A stretch of 64,000 nucleotides of DNA from Flavobacterium filum DSM 17961 (GTDB taxonomy: Bacteria > Bacteroidota > Bacteroidia > Flavobacteriales > Flavobacteriaceae): assembly GCF_000425465.1 (NCBI RefSeq), contig NZ_AUDM01000012.1:1-64000 (forward strand). The letters are read 5' to 3'. Shown here one piece after another: positions 44,588 through 53,671 of this stretch. The notes beneath the pieces are model-generated. The model was given only the letters and a program-made list of their open reading frames with translations, had not been told where the DNA came from and did no database searches. The position numbers and the translations under genes are program-made. Position 1 is the stretch's first letter. Every line of letters begins with the position of its first letter.

Positions 44588-45883
44588 TTGGACTCAGACC
44601 CCTCGAGTTTTTTTTCCGATTATACTACTGGATTATTGCCCGGCATTTTGGGCATATTATTTTTGCTTGTATTGTCAGCATTGATTTCCGGTGCTGAGGT
44701 GGCATTGTTTTCACTTTCGCAAAAAGATATAGATGATGCTGTAGATAAAAACACAACTGCAGGAAATCGTATAATTTCACTGTTAGAAAAACCAAAAAAA
44801 TTATTGGCAACGATTTTAATTGCGAATAATTTTATTAACATTGGTATCGTCATTATCTTCTCCTTTATTAAGGATGATTTATTTAATCAAATTCAATATG
44901 AATGGTTGCGGTTTACCGTTGAAGTTGGAGTAGTAACTTTTTTGATTCTCTTTTTTGGTGAAGTTTTGCCAAAAGTATATGCGAATCGAAACAATGTTAC
45001 GTTTTCAATTTTTATTTCATTTCCGATAGAAGTTTTGAATACGCTTTTAGTGCCTTTAAATATGCCTATGAGGGCGATAACACTCTTTTTGGAAAATAAG
45101 TTAGCGAAACAAAAAAGTAATATTTCTGTTAATCAACTTTCACAAGCATTAGAATTAACGTCAAATGAAGATACTTCGCAGGAAGAACAAAAGATTTTAG
45201 AAGGCATTGTTTCTTTTGGGAATACAGATACCAGCCAAGTTATGAGTCCGAGAATAGATGTGTTTGCTTTGGAAATAGAAGAATCATTCAAAGATGTTTT
45301 AACGAAGATTTTAGACAAAGGTTATTCGAGAATTCCGGTTTACCGAGACAATATTGACCAGATAGAAGGCGTTTTATTCGTTAAGGATTTATTACCGCAC
45401 ATAGATAAAACAGATTTTAATTGGACAACCTTGTTAAGAGAACCGTTTTTTGTGCCGGAAAATAAAAAATTGGATAATCTTTTGAAAGATTTTCAAGGCA
45501 TGAAAAATCACCTTGCGATTGTGGTAGATGAATATGGAGGAACTTCCGGAGTGATTACTTTGGAAGATATTATTGAAGAAATTGTGGGTGATATTAGTGA
45601 TGAATTTGATGATGAAAACATCAATTATTCACAAATTGATGAACGAACTTTTTTGTTTGAAGGCAAAATCAATTTGAAAGATTTTTACAGAATTGTGGAT
45701 GTGAACGAAGATTGGTTTGAGAGCAAAAAAGGAGAAGCCGAAACATTAGCCGGATTTATTTTAGAAATTCTCGGCACTTTTCCTCGTAAAGGACAAAAAA
45801 TTGGTTTTGACAATTGTACTTTTATAATTGAATCGGTTGATAAAAAAAGAGTAAAACAAATAAAAGTAGTGGTAGATGAATAA
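44588..45883 (+). CDS. gldE: Gliding motility protein GldE (CorC/HlyC-type, CBS domains)
   Basis: GldE is a multispanning membrane protein needed indirectly for gliding in F. johnsoniae, where it can compensate for certain gldB defects. An N-terminal DUF21-like region with three to four spans (LGILFLLVLSALISGAEVAL) is followed by a CBS pair (about 210-330, SRIPVYRDNIDQIEGVLFV, LAIVVDEYGGTSGVITLEDI) and a CorC_HlyC domain (345-425). The start is TTG at 44588; no ATG lies upstream of the membrane part. The mutY-ssb-gldE-gldD order matches the gliding locus known from F. johnsoniae. Confidence 0.9.
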   Translation: MDSDPSSFFSDYTTGLLPGILGILFLLVLSALISGAEVALFSLSQKDIDDAVDKNTTAGNRIISLLEKPKKLLATILIANNFINIGIVIIFSFIKDDLFNQIQYEWLRFTVEVGVVTFLILFFGEVLPKVYANRNNVTFSIFISFPIEVLNTLLVPLNMPMRAITLFLENKLAKQKSNISVNQLSQALELTSNEDTSQEEQKILEGIVSFGNTDTSQVMSPRIDVFALEIEESFKDVLTKILDKGYSRIPVYRDNIDQIEGVLFVKDLLPHIDKTDFNWTTLLREPFFVPENKKLDNLLKDFQGMKNHLAIVVDEYGGTSGVITLEDIIEEIVGDISDEFDDENINYSQIDERTFLFEGKINLKDFYRIVDVNEDWFESKKGEAETLAGFILEILGTFPRKGQKIGFDNCTFIIESVDKKRVKQIKVVVDE

Positions 45884-46439
45884 AATAGTCAAGTTAGTAT
45901 GTTTGAGCATATCCTTTTTATTGTTGTGGAGTTGCAAGGAAGAACTTTTACCCAAGCCAAACGCCTTACTTCGATTGGATTATCAACTAGCCCAATACGA
46001 GCGATTTGATAGTCCGTGTGCCTATCAATTTGATTACAATATTGATGCTAATTTAAAAGTAAATGAAAAATGCGATATCACGATTCAATATCCTAAAATG
46101 AAAGCTACGGTTTATTTGACGTATCGAAAAGTGAACAATAACATCAATGATTTATTAAAAGATGCCCAAAAACTTACCTATGAACATGTTATCAAAGCGG
46201 ATGAAATTGTTGAAACGCCGTTCATCAATACTCAAAATAAAGTATATGGCATGTTTTATCAAGTAGGAGGAAATGCCGCTACTAATACACAATTTTACGC
46301 CACCGATTCTATCAATCATTTTGTGACCGGTTCGGTTTATTTTTATACTAAACCTAATTTTGATTCTATCATGCCGGCAGCAAGTTATATCAAAGATGAT
46401 ATGAAAACGTTATTGGAGACAATGAGTTGGAAGAAATAA
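45876..46439 (+). CDS. gldD: Gliding motility lipoprotein GldD
   Basis: GldD is an inner-membrane or periplasmic lipoprotein required for gliding and linked to T9SS function. The signal ends LLLWSCKEE with lipid Cys20, and the 187-residue body has GldD-type motifs (LDYQLAQYERFDSPCAYQFDY and FYQVGGNAATNTQFYATDS). Its ATG overlaps the last 8 bases of gldE, so the two are translationally coupled. A strong terminator follows, ending the mutY-ssb-gldE-gldD unit. Confidence 0.92.
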   Translation: MNKIVKLVCLSISFLLLWSCKEELLPKPNALLRLDYQLAQYERFDSPCAYQFDYNIDANLKVNEKCDITIQYPKMKATVYLTYRKVNNNINDLLKDAQKLTYEHVIKADEIVETPFINTQNKVYGMFYQVGGNAATNTQFYATDSINHFVTGSVYFYTKPNFDSIMPAASYIKDDMKTLLETMSWKK

Positions 46440-46440
46440 A

Positions 46441-46467
46441 AAAGAGTTCCTAAGAACTCTTTTTTAT
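46441..46467. terminator. Bidirectional terminator between gldD and the HMA lipoprotein
   Basis: AAAGAGTTC/GAACTCTTT with a 4-base loop, T-run to the right and A-run to the left. Confidence 0.85.
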
Positions 46468-46832
46468 TATGATTTTACATCACTTACTTTATATGTTTTT
46501 CCGTCGGCAGCTCCTTCAACGGTTTGAACTAAAATTTCAGGTGTGATTTTGTTCGCATCGTATTCTACGGTTGCTTTTTTCGCTTCAAAATCAATTTCTG
46601 CTTTTTGAACACCGTCTAATTTCGCTAATTTTTTTTCTAAATGCCCCGCACAACCAACTTCGCAGTGCATGCCTTCCACTGTAAAAGATGCAGTAGCCAA
46701 TTGAGCCGGTTGATCTTGTGTTTTTTCGGTCGTAACCGAAGTGGTTTCTGTGTTTTCTTTTGCTTCATTTTTGCAGCTGACCATTATTACAGCTGATAAT
46801 GTTATAACAGAAAGGAGATGAGAAATTTTCAT
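46467..46832 (-). CDS. Lipoprotein with a heavy-metal-associated (HMA) domain
   Basis: The signal ends AVIMVSC (lipid Cys20). A Thr/Glu-rich linker (21-48) leads to an HMA ferredoxin-like domain, residues 48-118. The metal loop is GMHCEVGC (C57 and C61), i.e. Cys-x3-Cys, not the usual GMxCxxC Cys-x2-Cys. Domains of this kind carry Cu(I) or other soft metals. The longer loop may alter specificity, or reflect a loss of metal binding. It stands alone behind a promoter element at 46858. Confidence 0.82.
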   Translation of the reverse strand: MKISHLLSVITLSAVIMVSCKNEAKENTETTSVTTEKTQDQPAQLATASFTVEGMHCEVGCAGHLEKKLAKLDGVQKAEIDFEAKKATVEYDANKITPEILVQTVEGAADGKTYKVSDVKS

Positions 46833-46857
46833 ACTTAATTTAATTTAAAAGACATTA

Positions 46858-46865
46858 CAAAAATA
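46858..46865 (-). promoter_or_regulatory. -7 promoter element of the HMA lipoprotein
   Basis: CAAAAATA on the plus strand reads TATTTTTG, matching TAnnTTTG, 25 bp before the ATG. Confidence 0.45.
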
Positions 46866-46926
46866 ACATTTTTTTCGCTGATTATTTGCCAAAATTAACG
46901 GAGTTTTGTGACTTGAAAATTGATAC

Positions 46927-47793
46927 ATGGAAAACAAAAACCTCCGATTCGTTTATTTAGCCATCCTAGCCTTAGTTTGGGGTAGTTCATTTATCTTAAT
47001 TAAACGTGGATTACTAGGGTTAAATCCATTTCAATTGGGCTCTCTTCGCATTGTTTTTGCGGCTCTTTTTTTATTGATAATTGGGTTTAACAGTATTAAA
47101 CATATTCAGCTTAGGCATTGGAAATACTTAGCCTTAACGGCCTGTTTTGGTACGTTTGTTCCGGTTTTTTTGTTTTCCTATGCACAAACGCAAATAAGCA
47201 GCACAATTAGTGCCATACTTAATTCCCTCACACCATTGAATACTCTTTTGTTGGGAATATTATTGTTTAAAGTAGATTTCCAACGCCGGCAAATTTTTGG
47301 AGTTTTTTTCGGTTTAGTAGGAAGTTCATTGCTGATTTTAAATGGTGCAGCCACGCATCCTGACCAAAATTATGCCTATGCTATTTTGTTGATTTTAGCT
47401 TCTATTTGCTATGCTTTGAATGTCAATTTCATTAAACGATATTTGTCAGATTTGAGTCCGCTTAGTATTACCACCGGAAATTTTGTGGTCATGTTAATTC
47501 CAGCTTTAATAGTGATGTATTTCTCTGGATTTTTTGAGGCTGTTCAAGTAAAACAAACACAAGATGTGATTATTTATATCGCTATATTAGGAGTGGTGGG
47601 AACTGCTTTAGCCAATATTTTATTTTACCGATTAATACAGATTTCATCACCTGTTTTTGCTTCATCCGTTACGTATCTTATTCCGGTAGTAGCCTTTTTT
47701 TGGGGATTATTAGATAATGAAGGACTGACGTTTGTTCAATTAATAGGAGCGGTAATTATATTCATTGGCGTGAATTTATCTAGTATAAAATAA
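46927..47793 (+). CDS. EamA-family (DMT superfamily) transporter
   Basis: The 288-residue protein has about ten spans arranged as two EamA repeats: WGSSFILIKRGLLGLNPFQL in the first half and ICYALNVNFIKRYLSDLSPL in the second. EamA exporters move amino acids or other small metabolites out of the cell. Substrate cannot be read. It stands alone. Confidence 0.88.
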   Translation: MENKNLRFVYLAILALVWGSSFILIKRGLLGLNPFQLGSLRIVFAALFLLIIGFNSIKHIQLRHWKYLALTACFGTFVPVFLFSYAQTQISSTISAILNSLTPLNTLLLGILLFKVDFQRRQIFGVFFGLVGSSLLILNGAATHPDQNYAYAILLILASICYALNVNFIKRYLSDLSPLSITTGNFVVMLIPALIVMYFSGFFEAVQVKQTQDVIIYIAILGVVGTALANILFYRLIQISSPVFASSVTYLIPVVAFFWGLLDNEGLTFVQLIGAVIIFIGVNLSSIK

Positions 47794-47879
47794 AGTAATT
47801 TATACAAATTTTTTAATCATAACAATAGATTTTGTAAAAATTTTAACTTAATATTGCTTTTAGGTATAATTGATATTTT

Positions 47880-49613
47880 ATGAAAAATAAATTTTGTTTC
47901 TTTGTTTGTTTGTTTGTTTGTTTTAATTTGGTTAATGCACAACAATGTGGTTATGAATCTTTTGAGGATAATCATAGTTTTGAAAGAATTCCTTCAACAA
48001 TTTTATCACTTCAAAATCAGAGATTTTGCATAAATGTAGTTTTTAGAATTGTCAGAAATAATGATGGAACTAATGGCTATAATGTAAGTAATATTCCAAT
48101 TATTTTATCTAACTTAAATTTAATTTTTAATCCACACAATATTTACATTAATGAATTAATCTCTCATGATTATATTAATAGTTCAGATTTAAACAATAAT
48201 ACTGGTTCTGTAAATATTGGACATATTCCAAATGCAATCAATATTATTTGTGTTAGTAATTATACATATGCTGGAATAGCTTTTTTAGGGAATGCTATTA
48301 GTCCTCCGAGAGTTTTAATAAAAAAAAGTGGATTAATTTCTCAAGATAATGTATTAGCACATGAAATAGCTCATTGTTTAGATCTTAAGCATACGCATCA
48401 ATGTTCATATTATCTCAATCCTCCACCTTTTTTCACACTTTCATGTGCAGAAAACCCTAATGGTTCAAATGGTTCGACTGCAGGAGATGAAGTTGCTGAT
48501 ACACCTGCTGATAGATATTTAACACCCCAGCAGTATATACCATGGAATATAAATTTATATAATCCTGACAAAACTAATATTATGTCTTACTATTTAAATG
48601 CTAAAGATCATTTTACAATTGGTCAAGCGAATAGAATGAAAAATGCTTTAGTTCAAAATCCATATCTTCAAAGTATACGTTCTTATAATTGTGCGAAAAT
48701 AAACGGTAGTAGTAGATTGTGTTTAGGAAATGTGAAAGAATATTTTTTGACAGGTACTAATTTTAATTCCCCATCATATAATTGGAGTGTTACAAATAAT
48801 TTACAAATTATTGGTTCTTCGAATAATTCAAACGTTACAATAAAAAGAATAAATTCAAATGGTCCTGCAATTATGAATGTTTTGATAAATGGTACTATTT
48901 CTAAATCTAAAAGAGTAAGATGCTCTTTTTGGGGTTTTAGATTAATTGGAGTATATGATTGGGTGAGTAAGGATTATGAAAATATGGGTTTAATAGCACC
49001 GGTTGATTATGAGGATATTGATGAAGACGACCCAACAATATCATATTTATGGGAAATTAAAGAAAATACAACAATAGAAAATTTAAATTCTAATTTGGTA
49101 AAACCTTACTTTATAGGAAATCAATCTGTAAATACCTATGAGTATTCAAGTCAAACAAACCAAGCCATTATTAATTGGGGTAACATAACAAATAGTTATC
49201 TGATTTCTTGTTATGAAATAACACAATCTGGTGAAAAAAATTTAATAAGTGAGAATTATGTTGATGTAGGTGACTCAAAAAACAACCCTTGTTTTAAGGA
49301 TGATTTTCAGGCAGTTATAGTGCCAAACCCAGTTCAAGAAAATAAAATTAATATCTTAATTAATAAATCAGATAATATTTCTCCTTGTAATTATAGAGAT
49401 ATAAATGAACCTTTGTTTTTTAATGATAAACTAGATAAAATTGATAATTTAATATCAATTTTTGATTATTTCGGAAATCAAATTTATAGAAATGTTTTTG
49501 ACAAGAATGAATTTACAATTGAAAATTTAAATTTAGTAAGCGGTAATAATTATGTTGTTAATATTTATACAAATGAAGGTGGTTTTTTACAAAAAGTAAT
49601 AATTGTACAATAA
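47880..49613 (+). CDS. Secreted metzincin-type metalloprotease with T9SS-like tail
   Basis: A signal peptide (MKNKFCFFVCLFVCFNLVNA) precedes a zinc protease region with HEIAHCLDLKH at residues 161-171 (HExxHxxxxxH) and the Met-turn NIMSYY near 238. The domain resembles pappalysin M43. The canonical HExxHxxGxxH glycine is replaced by Asp168, which is unusual and may affect the fold at the zinc helix. About residues 275-350 look like an Ig/PKD-type domain. The last 90 residues (VPNPVQENKINILI to FLQKVIIVQ) resemble a type A T9SS sorting domain. The gene is AT-rich relative to neighbours. Confidence 0.8.
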   Translation: MKNKFCFFVCLFVCFNLVNAQQCGYESFEDNHSFERIPSTILSLQNQRFCINVVFRIVRNNDGTNGYNVSNIPIILSNLNLIFNPHNIYINELISHDYINSSDLNNNTGSVNIGHIPNAINIICVSNYTYAGIAFLGNAISPPRVLIKKSGLISQDNVLAHEIAHCLDLKHTHQCSYYLNPPPFFTLSCAENPNGSNGSTAGDEVADTPADRYLTPQQYIPWNINLYNPDKTNIMSYYLNAKDHFTIGQANRMKNALVQNPYLQSIRSYNCAKINGSSRLCLGNVKEYFLTGTNFNSPSYNWSVTNNLQIIGSSNNSNVTIKRINSNGPAIMNVLINGTISKSKRVRCSFWGFRLIGVYDWVSKDYENMGLIAPVDYEDIDEDDPTISYLWEIKENTTIENLNSNLVKPYFIGNQSVNTYEYSSQTNQAIINWGNITNSYLISCYEITQSGEKNLISENYVDVGDSKNNPCFKDDFQAVIVPNPVQENKINILINKSDNISPCNYRDINEPLFFNDKLDKIDNLISIFDYFGNQIYRNVFDKNEFTIENLNLVSGNNYVVNIYTNEGGFLQKVIIVQ

Positions 49614-49624
49614 AAATAAATTTT

Positions 49625-50005
49625 ATGAAAAGATTGATGTTTTTTTTAATTTTTAGTATCCAAATAAGTTGCTCAGATAATTATGATGGAATTAATACAT
49701 TACAATTAAAATTAAGTGGAACTTGGGAAAATACTGGATATTATGATGATGTAGTTAATCCTGATAATCCTGATCTAGGAGGGTACTATCCAATACCAAA
49801 TGGTATTACTATAACATATTCCTCAACAACATTTTCTTCAACTTATTTAAATGAACCTTTTGAAGAAGGTACATTTATTGTTACTGAAGATAGCATATTA
49901 AAACACAATTCATCAGTAATTGGTAAAATTAAAATTTTAAATGAATCAGAATTGATAGTAATTAATTTATCTCAGTTAGGTGGTGTTAGATATACAAAAA
50001 TTTAG
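49625..50005 (+). CDS. Hypothetical lipocalin-like lipoprotein, 126 aa
   Basis: A lipoprotein signal (MKRLMFFLIFSIQISC, Cys16) leads to about 110 residues with strand-rich composition beginning LKLSGTWENTGYY, a lipocalin-like opening (LxGTW). No firm family. It starts 11 bp after the metalloprotease and shares its low GC, so they likely form one acquired unit. A strong terminator follows. Confidence 0.65.
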   Translation: MKRLMFFLIFSIQISCSDNYDGINTLQLKLSGTWENTGYYDDVVNPDNPDLGGYYPIPNGITITYSSTTFSSTYLNEPFEEGTFIVTEDSILKHNSSVIGKIKILNESELIVINLSQLGGVRYTKI

Positions 50006-50040
50006 ATTTTTTTTAATTAATGTAGAAGTGTATTTAAATG

Positions 50041-50075
50041 AAAAGACCGTTTAAAAAATTAAGAAACGGTCTTTT
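50041..50075. terminator. Bidirectional terminator behind the lipocalin-like gene
   Basis: Perfect 12-bp inverted repeat AAAAGACCGTTT/AAACGGTCTTTT with an 11-base loop. Confidence 0.85.
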
Positions 50076-50096
50076 CGTTCTATAAATTAGTGTAAA

Positions 50097-52136
50097 TTAT
50101 TTAAAATCTTCTTCTGAAACTCCTTCGTTAATTTTAACTTCTGAAGTTGTCATTTCTAACTCTACTCCAATATTTAAAGTGGTTTTATGTGGAACTTTTA
50201 CGCCTTTAACTTCTTTGTAATCGGCATAGTTTGTTGTTTGGGTCATTTTTTGTCCCATTTGTTCCATTTCTTTAGCTTCTGCAACTTTCAATCCAGATTT
50301 TACATCATAAAAATAAGTTGTTTTTCCGCTTTTTACCTTATAAGCATCAGCACCGTTCACATTTTCTATTCCTCCTAGAGAAATTGAATTATCATTCAAA
50401 AGATTTAATTCTTCAAAAGGATAAGCCGAGGCTTTCATATCTTTTAATTCATCAGCAGTAAAATCTTTACGTTGCCCTTGTTGAACCATGTAGCCTCCGG
50501 TTGCATTCACTACTTGTTTCATCATGGTCATGCCCATCGCTTTCATTTCAATGGCCATTTTGTTTTCGGCACTCACTTTGGTAGTCAATTCTAATGCTGT
50601 TCCTTGAATTATTCCGCTGGATTTAGTCATGATGGTTTTTACATCGGCAACCGCTTTTTGACCACCAATTGCAGCTAGATATTTTTCTAATACAGATTTA
50701 GCAGTCACATCAGCAGAGGCAGTTTTAGCAACCGGTTTTTCTACTTTATTTCCATATTTATCAAAGTAAAAGATTGGAATATTTAATTTTTCTAAACCGG
50801 GTAATACATCGGCACCTTTACTCACCACAACAATTCTTAAATTATCAGCTAAAAAATATTTTTTGGCTACTCTTAAGATATCGTCTGCTGTAACCGCGTT
50901 GATGTTTTTGATGTAATTTTCATAAAAATCAGCCGGTAAACCTTGCGTTTTGGTTTGTAATGCATAACGAGCCACTGTTGTTGGTTTTTCAATGTCCATA
51001 ACAAATTTTCCAACATATCCGGCTTTCACGTTTTTCAACGTTTCTTCAGTAACTTTTTCAGTTCTGATGCGTTTGATTTCTTTCAAAATTTCAACAACAG
51101 CACTATCCGTTACAGCATTTCTTACTTGAGTAGTAGCACTAAAATTGGAAACATATTTGCTACCTCTCAAACCTGAACGAGCACCGTATGTCCATCCGTG
51201 AGCTTCTCTTAAATTCATGTTCAAATAACTATTGAAATCACCTCCCAAGATTTGATTGGCTACTAAAGCTGCAAAATAATCTTTGTCGGTCATTTTTAAG
51301 TTCGTGATATGAACAGCTGCAATTTCTGATTGAACAGCATTTGGTGCATCAACAAAGTTAATTTGCGTATATTGAACATCTTTTGGTTCAGAATAGCTTA
51401 CTTGAGGTGCAATACCTTTTTTCCAAGTACCGAATAAACGCTCAACATCCGCTTTTACTTTTTCAAATTTTACATCACCAACAATTACTAAATAAGCATT
51501 TTGTGGAGTGAAATAAGTAGCATAGTTTTGATTAACATCTGCTAATGAAACATTATTAATGGTTTCTTCACTTAAATATTCACCATTAGGATGATTTTTT
51601 CCATATGCTAATACGCGTTGAACTCTGCCGGCAATAGCTGGAACGCTTTTCTCTTGTGACTTTAAACCTTCAATTAGTTTAGATTTTTCTTTGTCAAATT
51701 CTTCTTGTGTAAACACCGGGTTTAAGGCACCATCGGCCATTAATTCCAAAATACGGGTCGAATATTTAGAAAGACCACTAGCAAAAGCACCATTAGCATC
51801 AAAACTAATATTGGCTCCTAAAAAGTCAACTTCTTCGTTGAAGGCATCTTTTGAAATGGTTTTTGTGCCATTACCAATCATGCTGCTTGTCATATCAGCA
51901 ACCCCTTTTTTGGTACCTTCTGCATACGGAGCATTATCAATTGTTAAGTTATAGGAAACTCTGGGTAATTTATTGTTTTCAACTACCAATACTTTTAAAC
52001 CGTTCTTTAATTCAAAAGTTTGTGGTTTACCAATATTGATTTTTGGAGCCGGTCCCGGTTTTGGTTGGGGTCTATCTTGTGCTTGCATAGTTATAGATAA
52101 AAACAAGCTGGTTGCTATGAGGATTAATTTTTTCAT
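50097..52136 (-). CDS. M16-family peptidase subunit, non-catalytic, with extra C-terminal domain
   Basis: After a signal peptide (MKKLILIATSLFLSITMQAQ) come two M16 half-domains (about 40-250 and 250-450). The HxxEH zinc motif is missing at the expected place (KGVADMTSSMIGNGT), so this is the structural partner of the catalytic subunit encoded 9 bp upstream. Residues about 475-679 form an added beta-rich domain (VLEKYLAAIGGQKAVADVKT, VSAENKMAIEMKAMGMTMMK) resembling LolA/LppX-like folds seen behind M16 in Bacteroidetes. The pair probably degrades peptides in the periplasm. Both genes share one operon. Confidence 0.85.
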   Translation of the reverse strand: MKKLILIATSLFLSITMQAQDRPQPKPGPAPKINIGKPQTFELKNGLKVLVVENNKLPRVSYNLTIDNAPYAEGTKKGVADMTSSMIGNGTKTISKDAFNEEVDFLGANISFDANGAFASGLSKYSTRILELMADGALNPVFTQEEFDKEKSKLIEGLKSQEKSVPAIAGRVQRVLAYGKNHPNGEYLSEETINNVSLADVNQNYATYFTPQNAYLVIVGDVKFEKVKADVERLFGTWKKGIAPQVSYSEPKDVQYTQINFVDAPNAVQSEIAAVHITNLKMTDKDYFAALVANQILGGDFNSYLNMNLREAHGWTYGARSGLRGSKYVSNFSATTQVRNAVTDSAVVEILKEIKRIRTEKVTEETLKNVKAGYVGKFVMDIEKPTTVARYALQTKTQGLPADFYENYIKNINAVTADDILRVAKKYFLADNLRIVVVSKGADVLPGLEKLNIPIFYFDKYGNKVEKPVAKTASADVTAKSVLEKYLAAIGGQKAVADVKTIMTKSSGIIQGTALELTTKVSAENKMAIEMKAMGMTMMKQVVNATGGYMVQQGQRKDFTADELKDMKASAYPFEELNLLNDNSISLGGIENVNGADAYKVKSGKTTYFYDVKSGLKVAEAKEMEQMGQKMTQTTNYADYKEVKGVKVPHKTTLNIGVELEMTTSEVKINEGVSEEDFK

Positions 52137-52145
52137 GTGATAATC

Positions 52146-53471
52146 TTAGTTTTGTGCTTTATCTGATTTTGGAGCGTAGTCCAATAATAGACGTTGATTT
52201 GGATTTAAGAATTTTTTAGCAGCCTCTCTAATTTCTTCTCTGGTGATAGAGCGGTAAATTTCAATTTCAGTATTGATTAAATTTACATCGCCATACAACA
52301 TGTGAAAAGTTGCTAAATTACCGGCAATTCCCTCAACAGATGCATTACTGTTAACATATTGATTTTCATAAATATTTTGTAACTTTTGAAATTCTTTTTC
52401 GCTAATTAAATCCGTTTGAAGTTTTACGATTTCCTCGTCAATTTCTTTTAGCATGTCTTCTTGTTTGAATCCAGTCATTGGTAAACCGTACAAAATATAC
52501 AAACCATAATCTTCTTGACTAAAGTTAAATGCACCTACTTGAAGAGCCATTTTTTTATCATCAACCATTTTTTTGTATAAACGTGATGATTTTCCATCAG
52601 ATAGTAAAGTTGAAATCATGTCTAAAACACGAGCATCTCTTGTTTTCATTGAAGGAGTTCTATAAGAGGCAACTACCATTGGAATTTGAATATTTGGATC
52701 TTCATAACGTGCTCTAATGGTGGTTGTAATTGGAGCTTCTTCAATTTTTTCTCTAGTTACCGGTGCACCTTTAGGAATCACACCAAAATATTTATCAATC
52801 CAAGCTCTAGCTTGAGCAGGATCAAATTGACCAGCCACAACTAATGTAGCATTGTTTGGCACATAAAATTTATTGTTAAATGCTTGAAATTCTTCAAGAG
52901 TTGCAGCATCTAAATGTTCCATAGAACCAATAGTTGCCCAACGATATGGGTGTTTTACAAACATATTTTTCTTTACTTCTGCAAGTAAATTTCCATACGG
53001 TTGATTGTCTACACGTAAACGCTTTTCTTCTTTTACAACTTCGTTTTGCGTATCCACTCCAATTTGGTTAATCACTGGATGAAGTAAGCGTTCTGATTCC
53101 ATCCATAAACCTAATTCTAAGTTGTTTGAAGGGAAAATTTCATAATAATAGGTTCTATCATCAGTAGTGTTGGCATTGTTTGTACCACCGTTTCCGGTCA
53201 CAATTTTAAACCATTCACCACGTCCGATATTTTTTGTACCTTCAAACAAAAGGTGTTCAAAAAAGTGAGCAAACCCTGTTCTTTCAGGATTTTCATCTTT
53301 TGCACCAACATGATACATAACTGATGTGATTACAACCGGAGCAGAATTATCTTGGTGTAAAATCACATGCATGCCATTATTCAGCGTGTAATGTTCAAAC
53401 TCAACTTTTTGAGCTGAAGCCGTACTTCCTAGCATAAGAACTGAACTTAAAGCCATTAAAGATTTTTTCAT
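52146..53471 (-). CDS. M16-family zinc peptidase, catalytic subunit
   Basis: A signal peptide (MKKSLMALSSVLMLGSTASA) precedes the M16 fold. The inverted zinc motif HFFEH is within TGFAHFFEHLLFEGTKN (residues about 65-81), and the downstream glutamate is in NEVVKEEKRLRVDNQPYG. At 441 residues it is a half-length, single-subunit form, as in other two-gene M16 systems. It works with the non-catalytic subunit encoded directly downstream. It is divergent from rplU. Confidence 0.9.
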   Translation of the reverse strand: MKKSLMALSSVLMLGSTASAQKVEFEHYTLNNGMHVILHQDNSAPVVITSVMYHVGAKDENPERTGFAHFFEHLLFEGTKNIGRGEWFKIVTGNGGTNNANTTDDRTYYYEIFPSNNLELGLWMESERLLHPVINQIGVDTQNEVVKEEKRLRVDNQPYGNLLAEVKKNMFVKHPYRWATIGSMEHLDAATLEEFQAFNNKFYVPNNATLVVAGQFDPAQARAWIDKYFGVIPKGAPVTREKIEEAPITTTIRARYEDPNIQIPMVVASYRTPSMKTRDARVLDMISTLLSDGKSSRLYKKMVDDKKMALQVGAFNFSQEDYGLYILYGLPMTGFKQEDMLKEIDEEIVKLQTDLISEKEFQKLQNIYENQYVNSNASVEGIAGNLATFHMLYGDVNLINTEIEIYRSITREEIREAAKKFLNPNQRLLLDYAPKSDKAQN

Positions 53472-53609
53472 AAAAAATTAGTTAATTATTTTGCGATTTA
53501 GAATAGGTATGCAATTTCGGAATTTTGTTACACATTATCACTGTTTTGAGTAAAAAAAAACAGGAATTGGAAATCATTTTTGGAAATACAATTTATTTTC
53601 TTTTATAAG

Positions 53610-53639
53610 TTGTATGATTCATAATTAGTTGTATATTTG
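53610..53639 (+). promoter_or_regulatory. Promoter of rplU-rpmA
   Basis: TTG (53610-53612), 19-bp spacer, TATATTTG (53632-53639): an ideal Bacteroidetes housekeeping promoter, with the ATG 32 bp further on. Confidence 0.75.
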
Positions 53640-53671
53640 CAGACTCAAAAAATTAATTAAAACATATTGTT

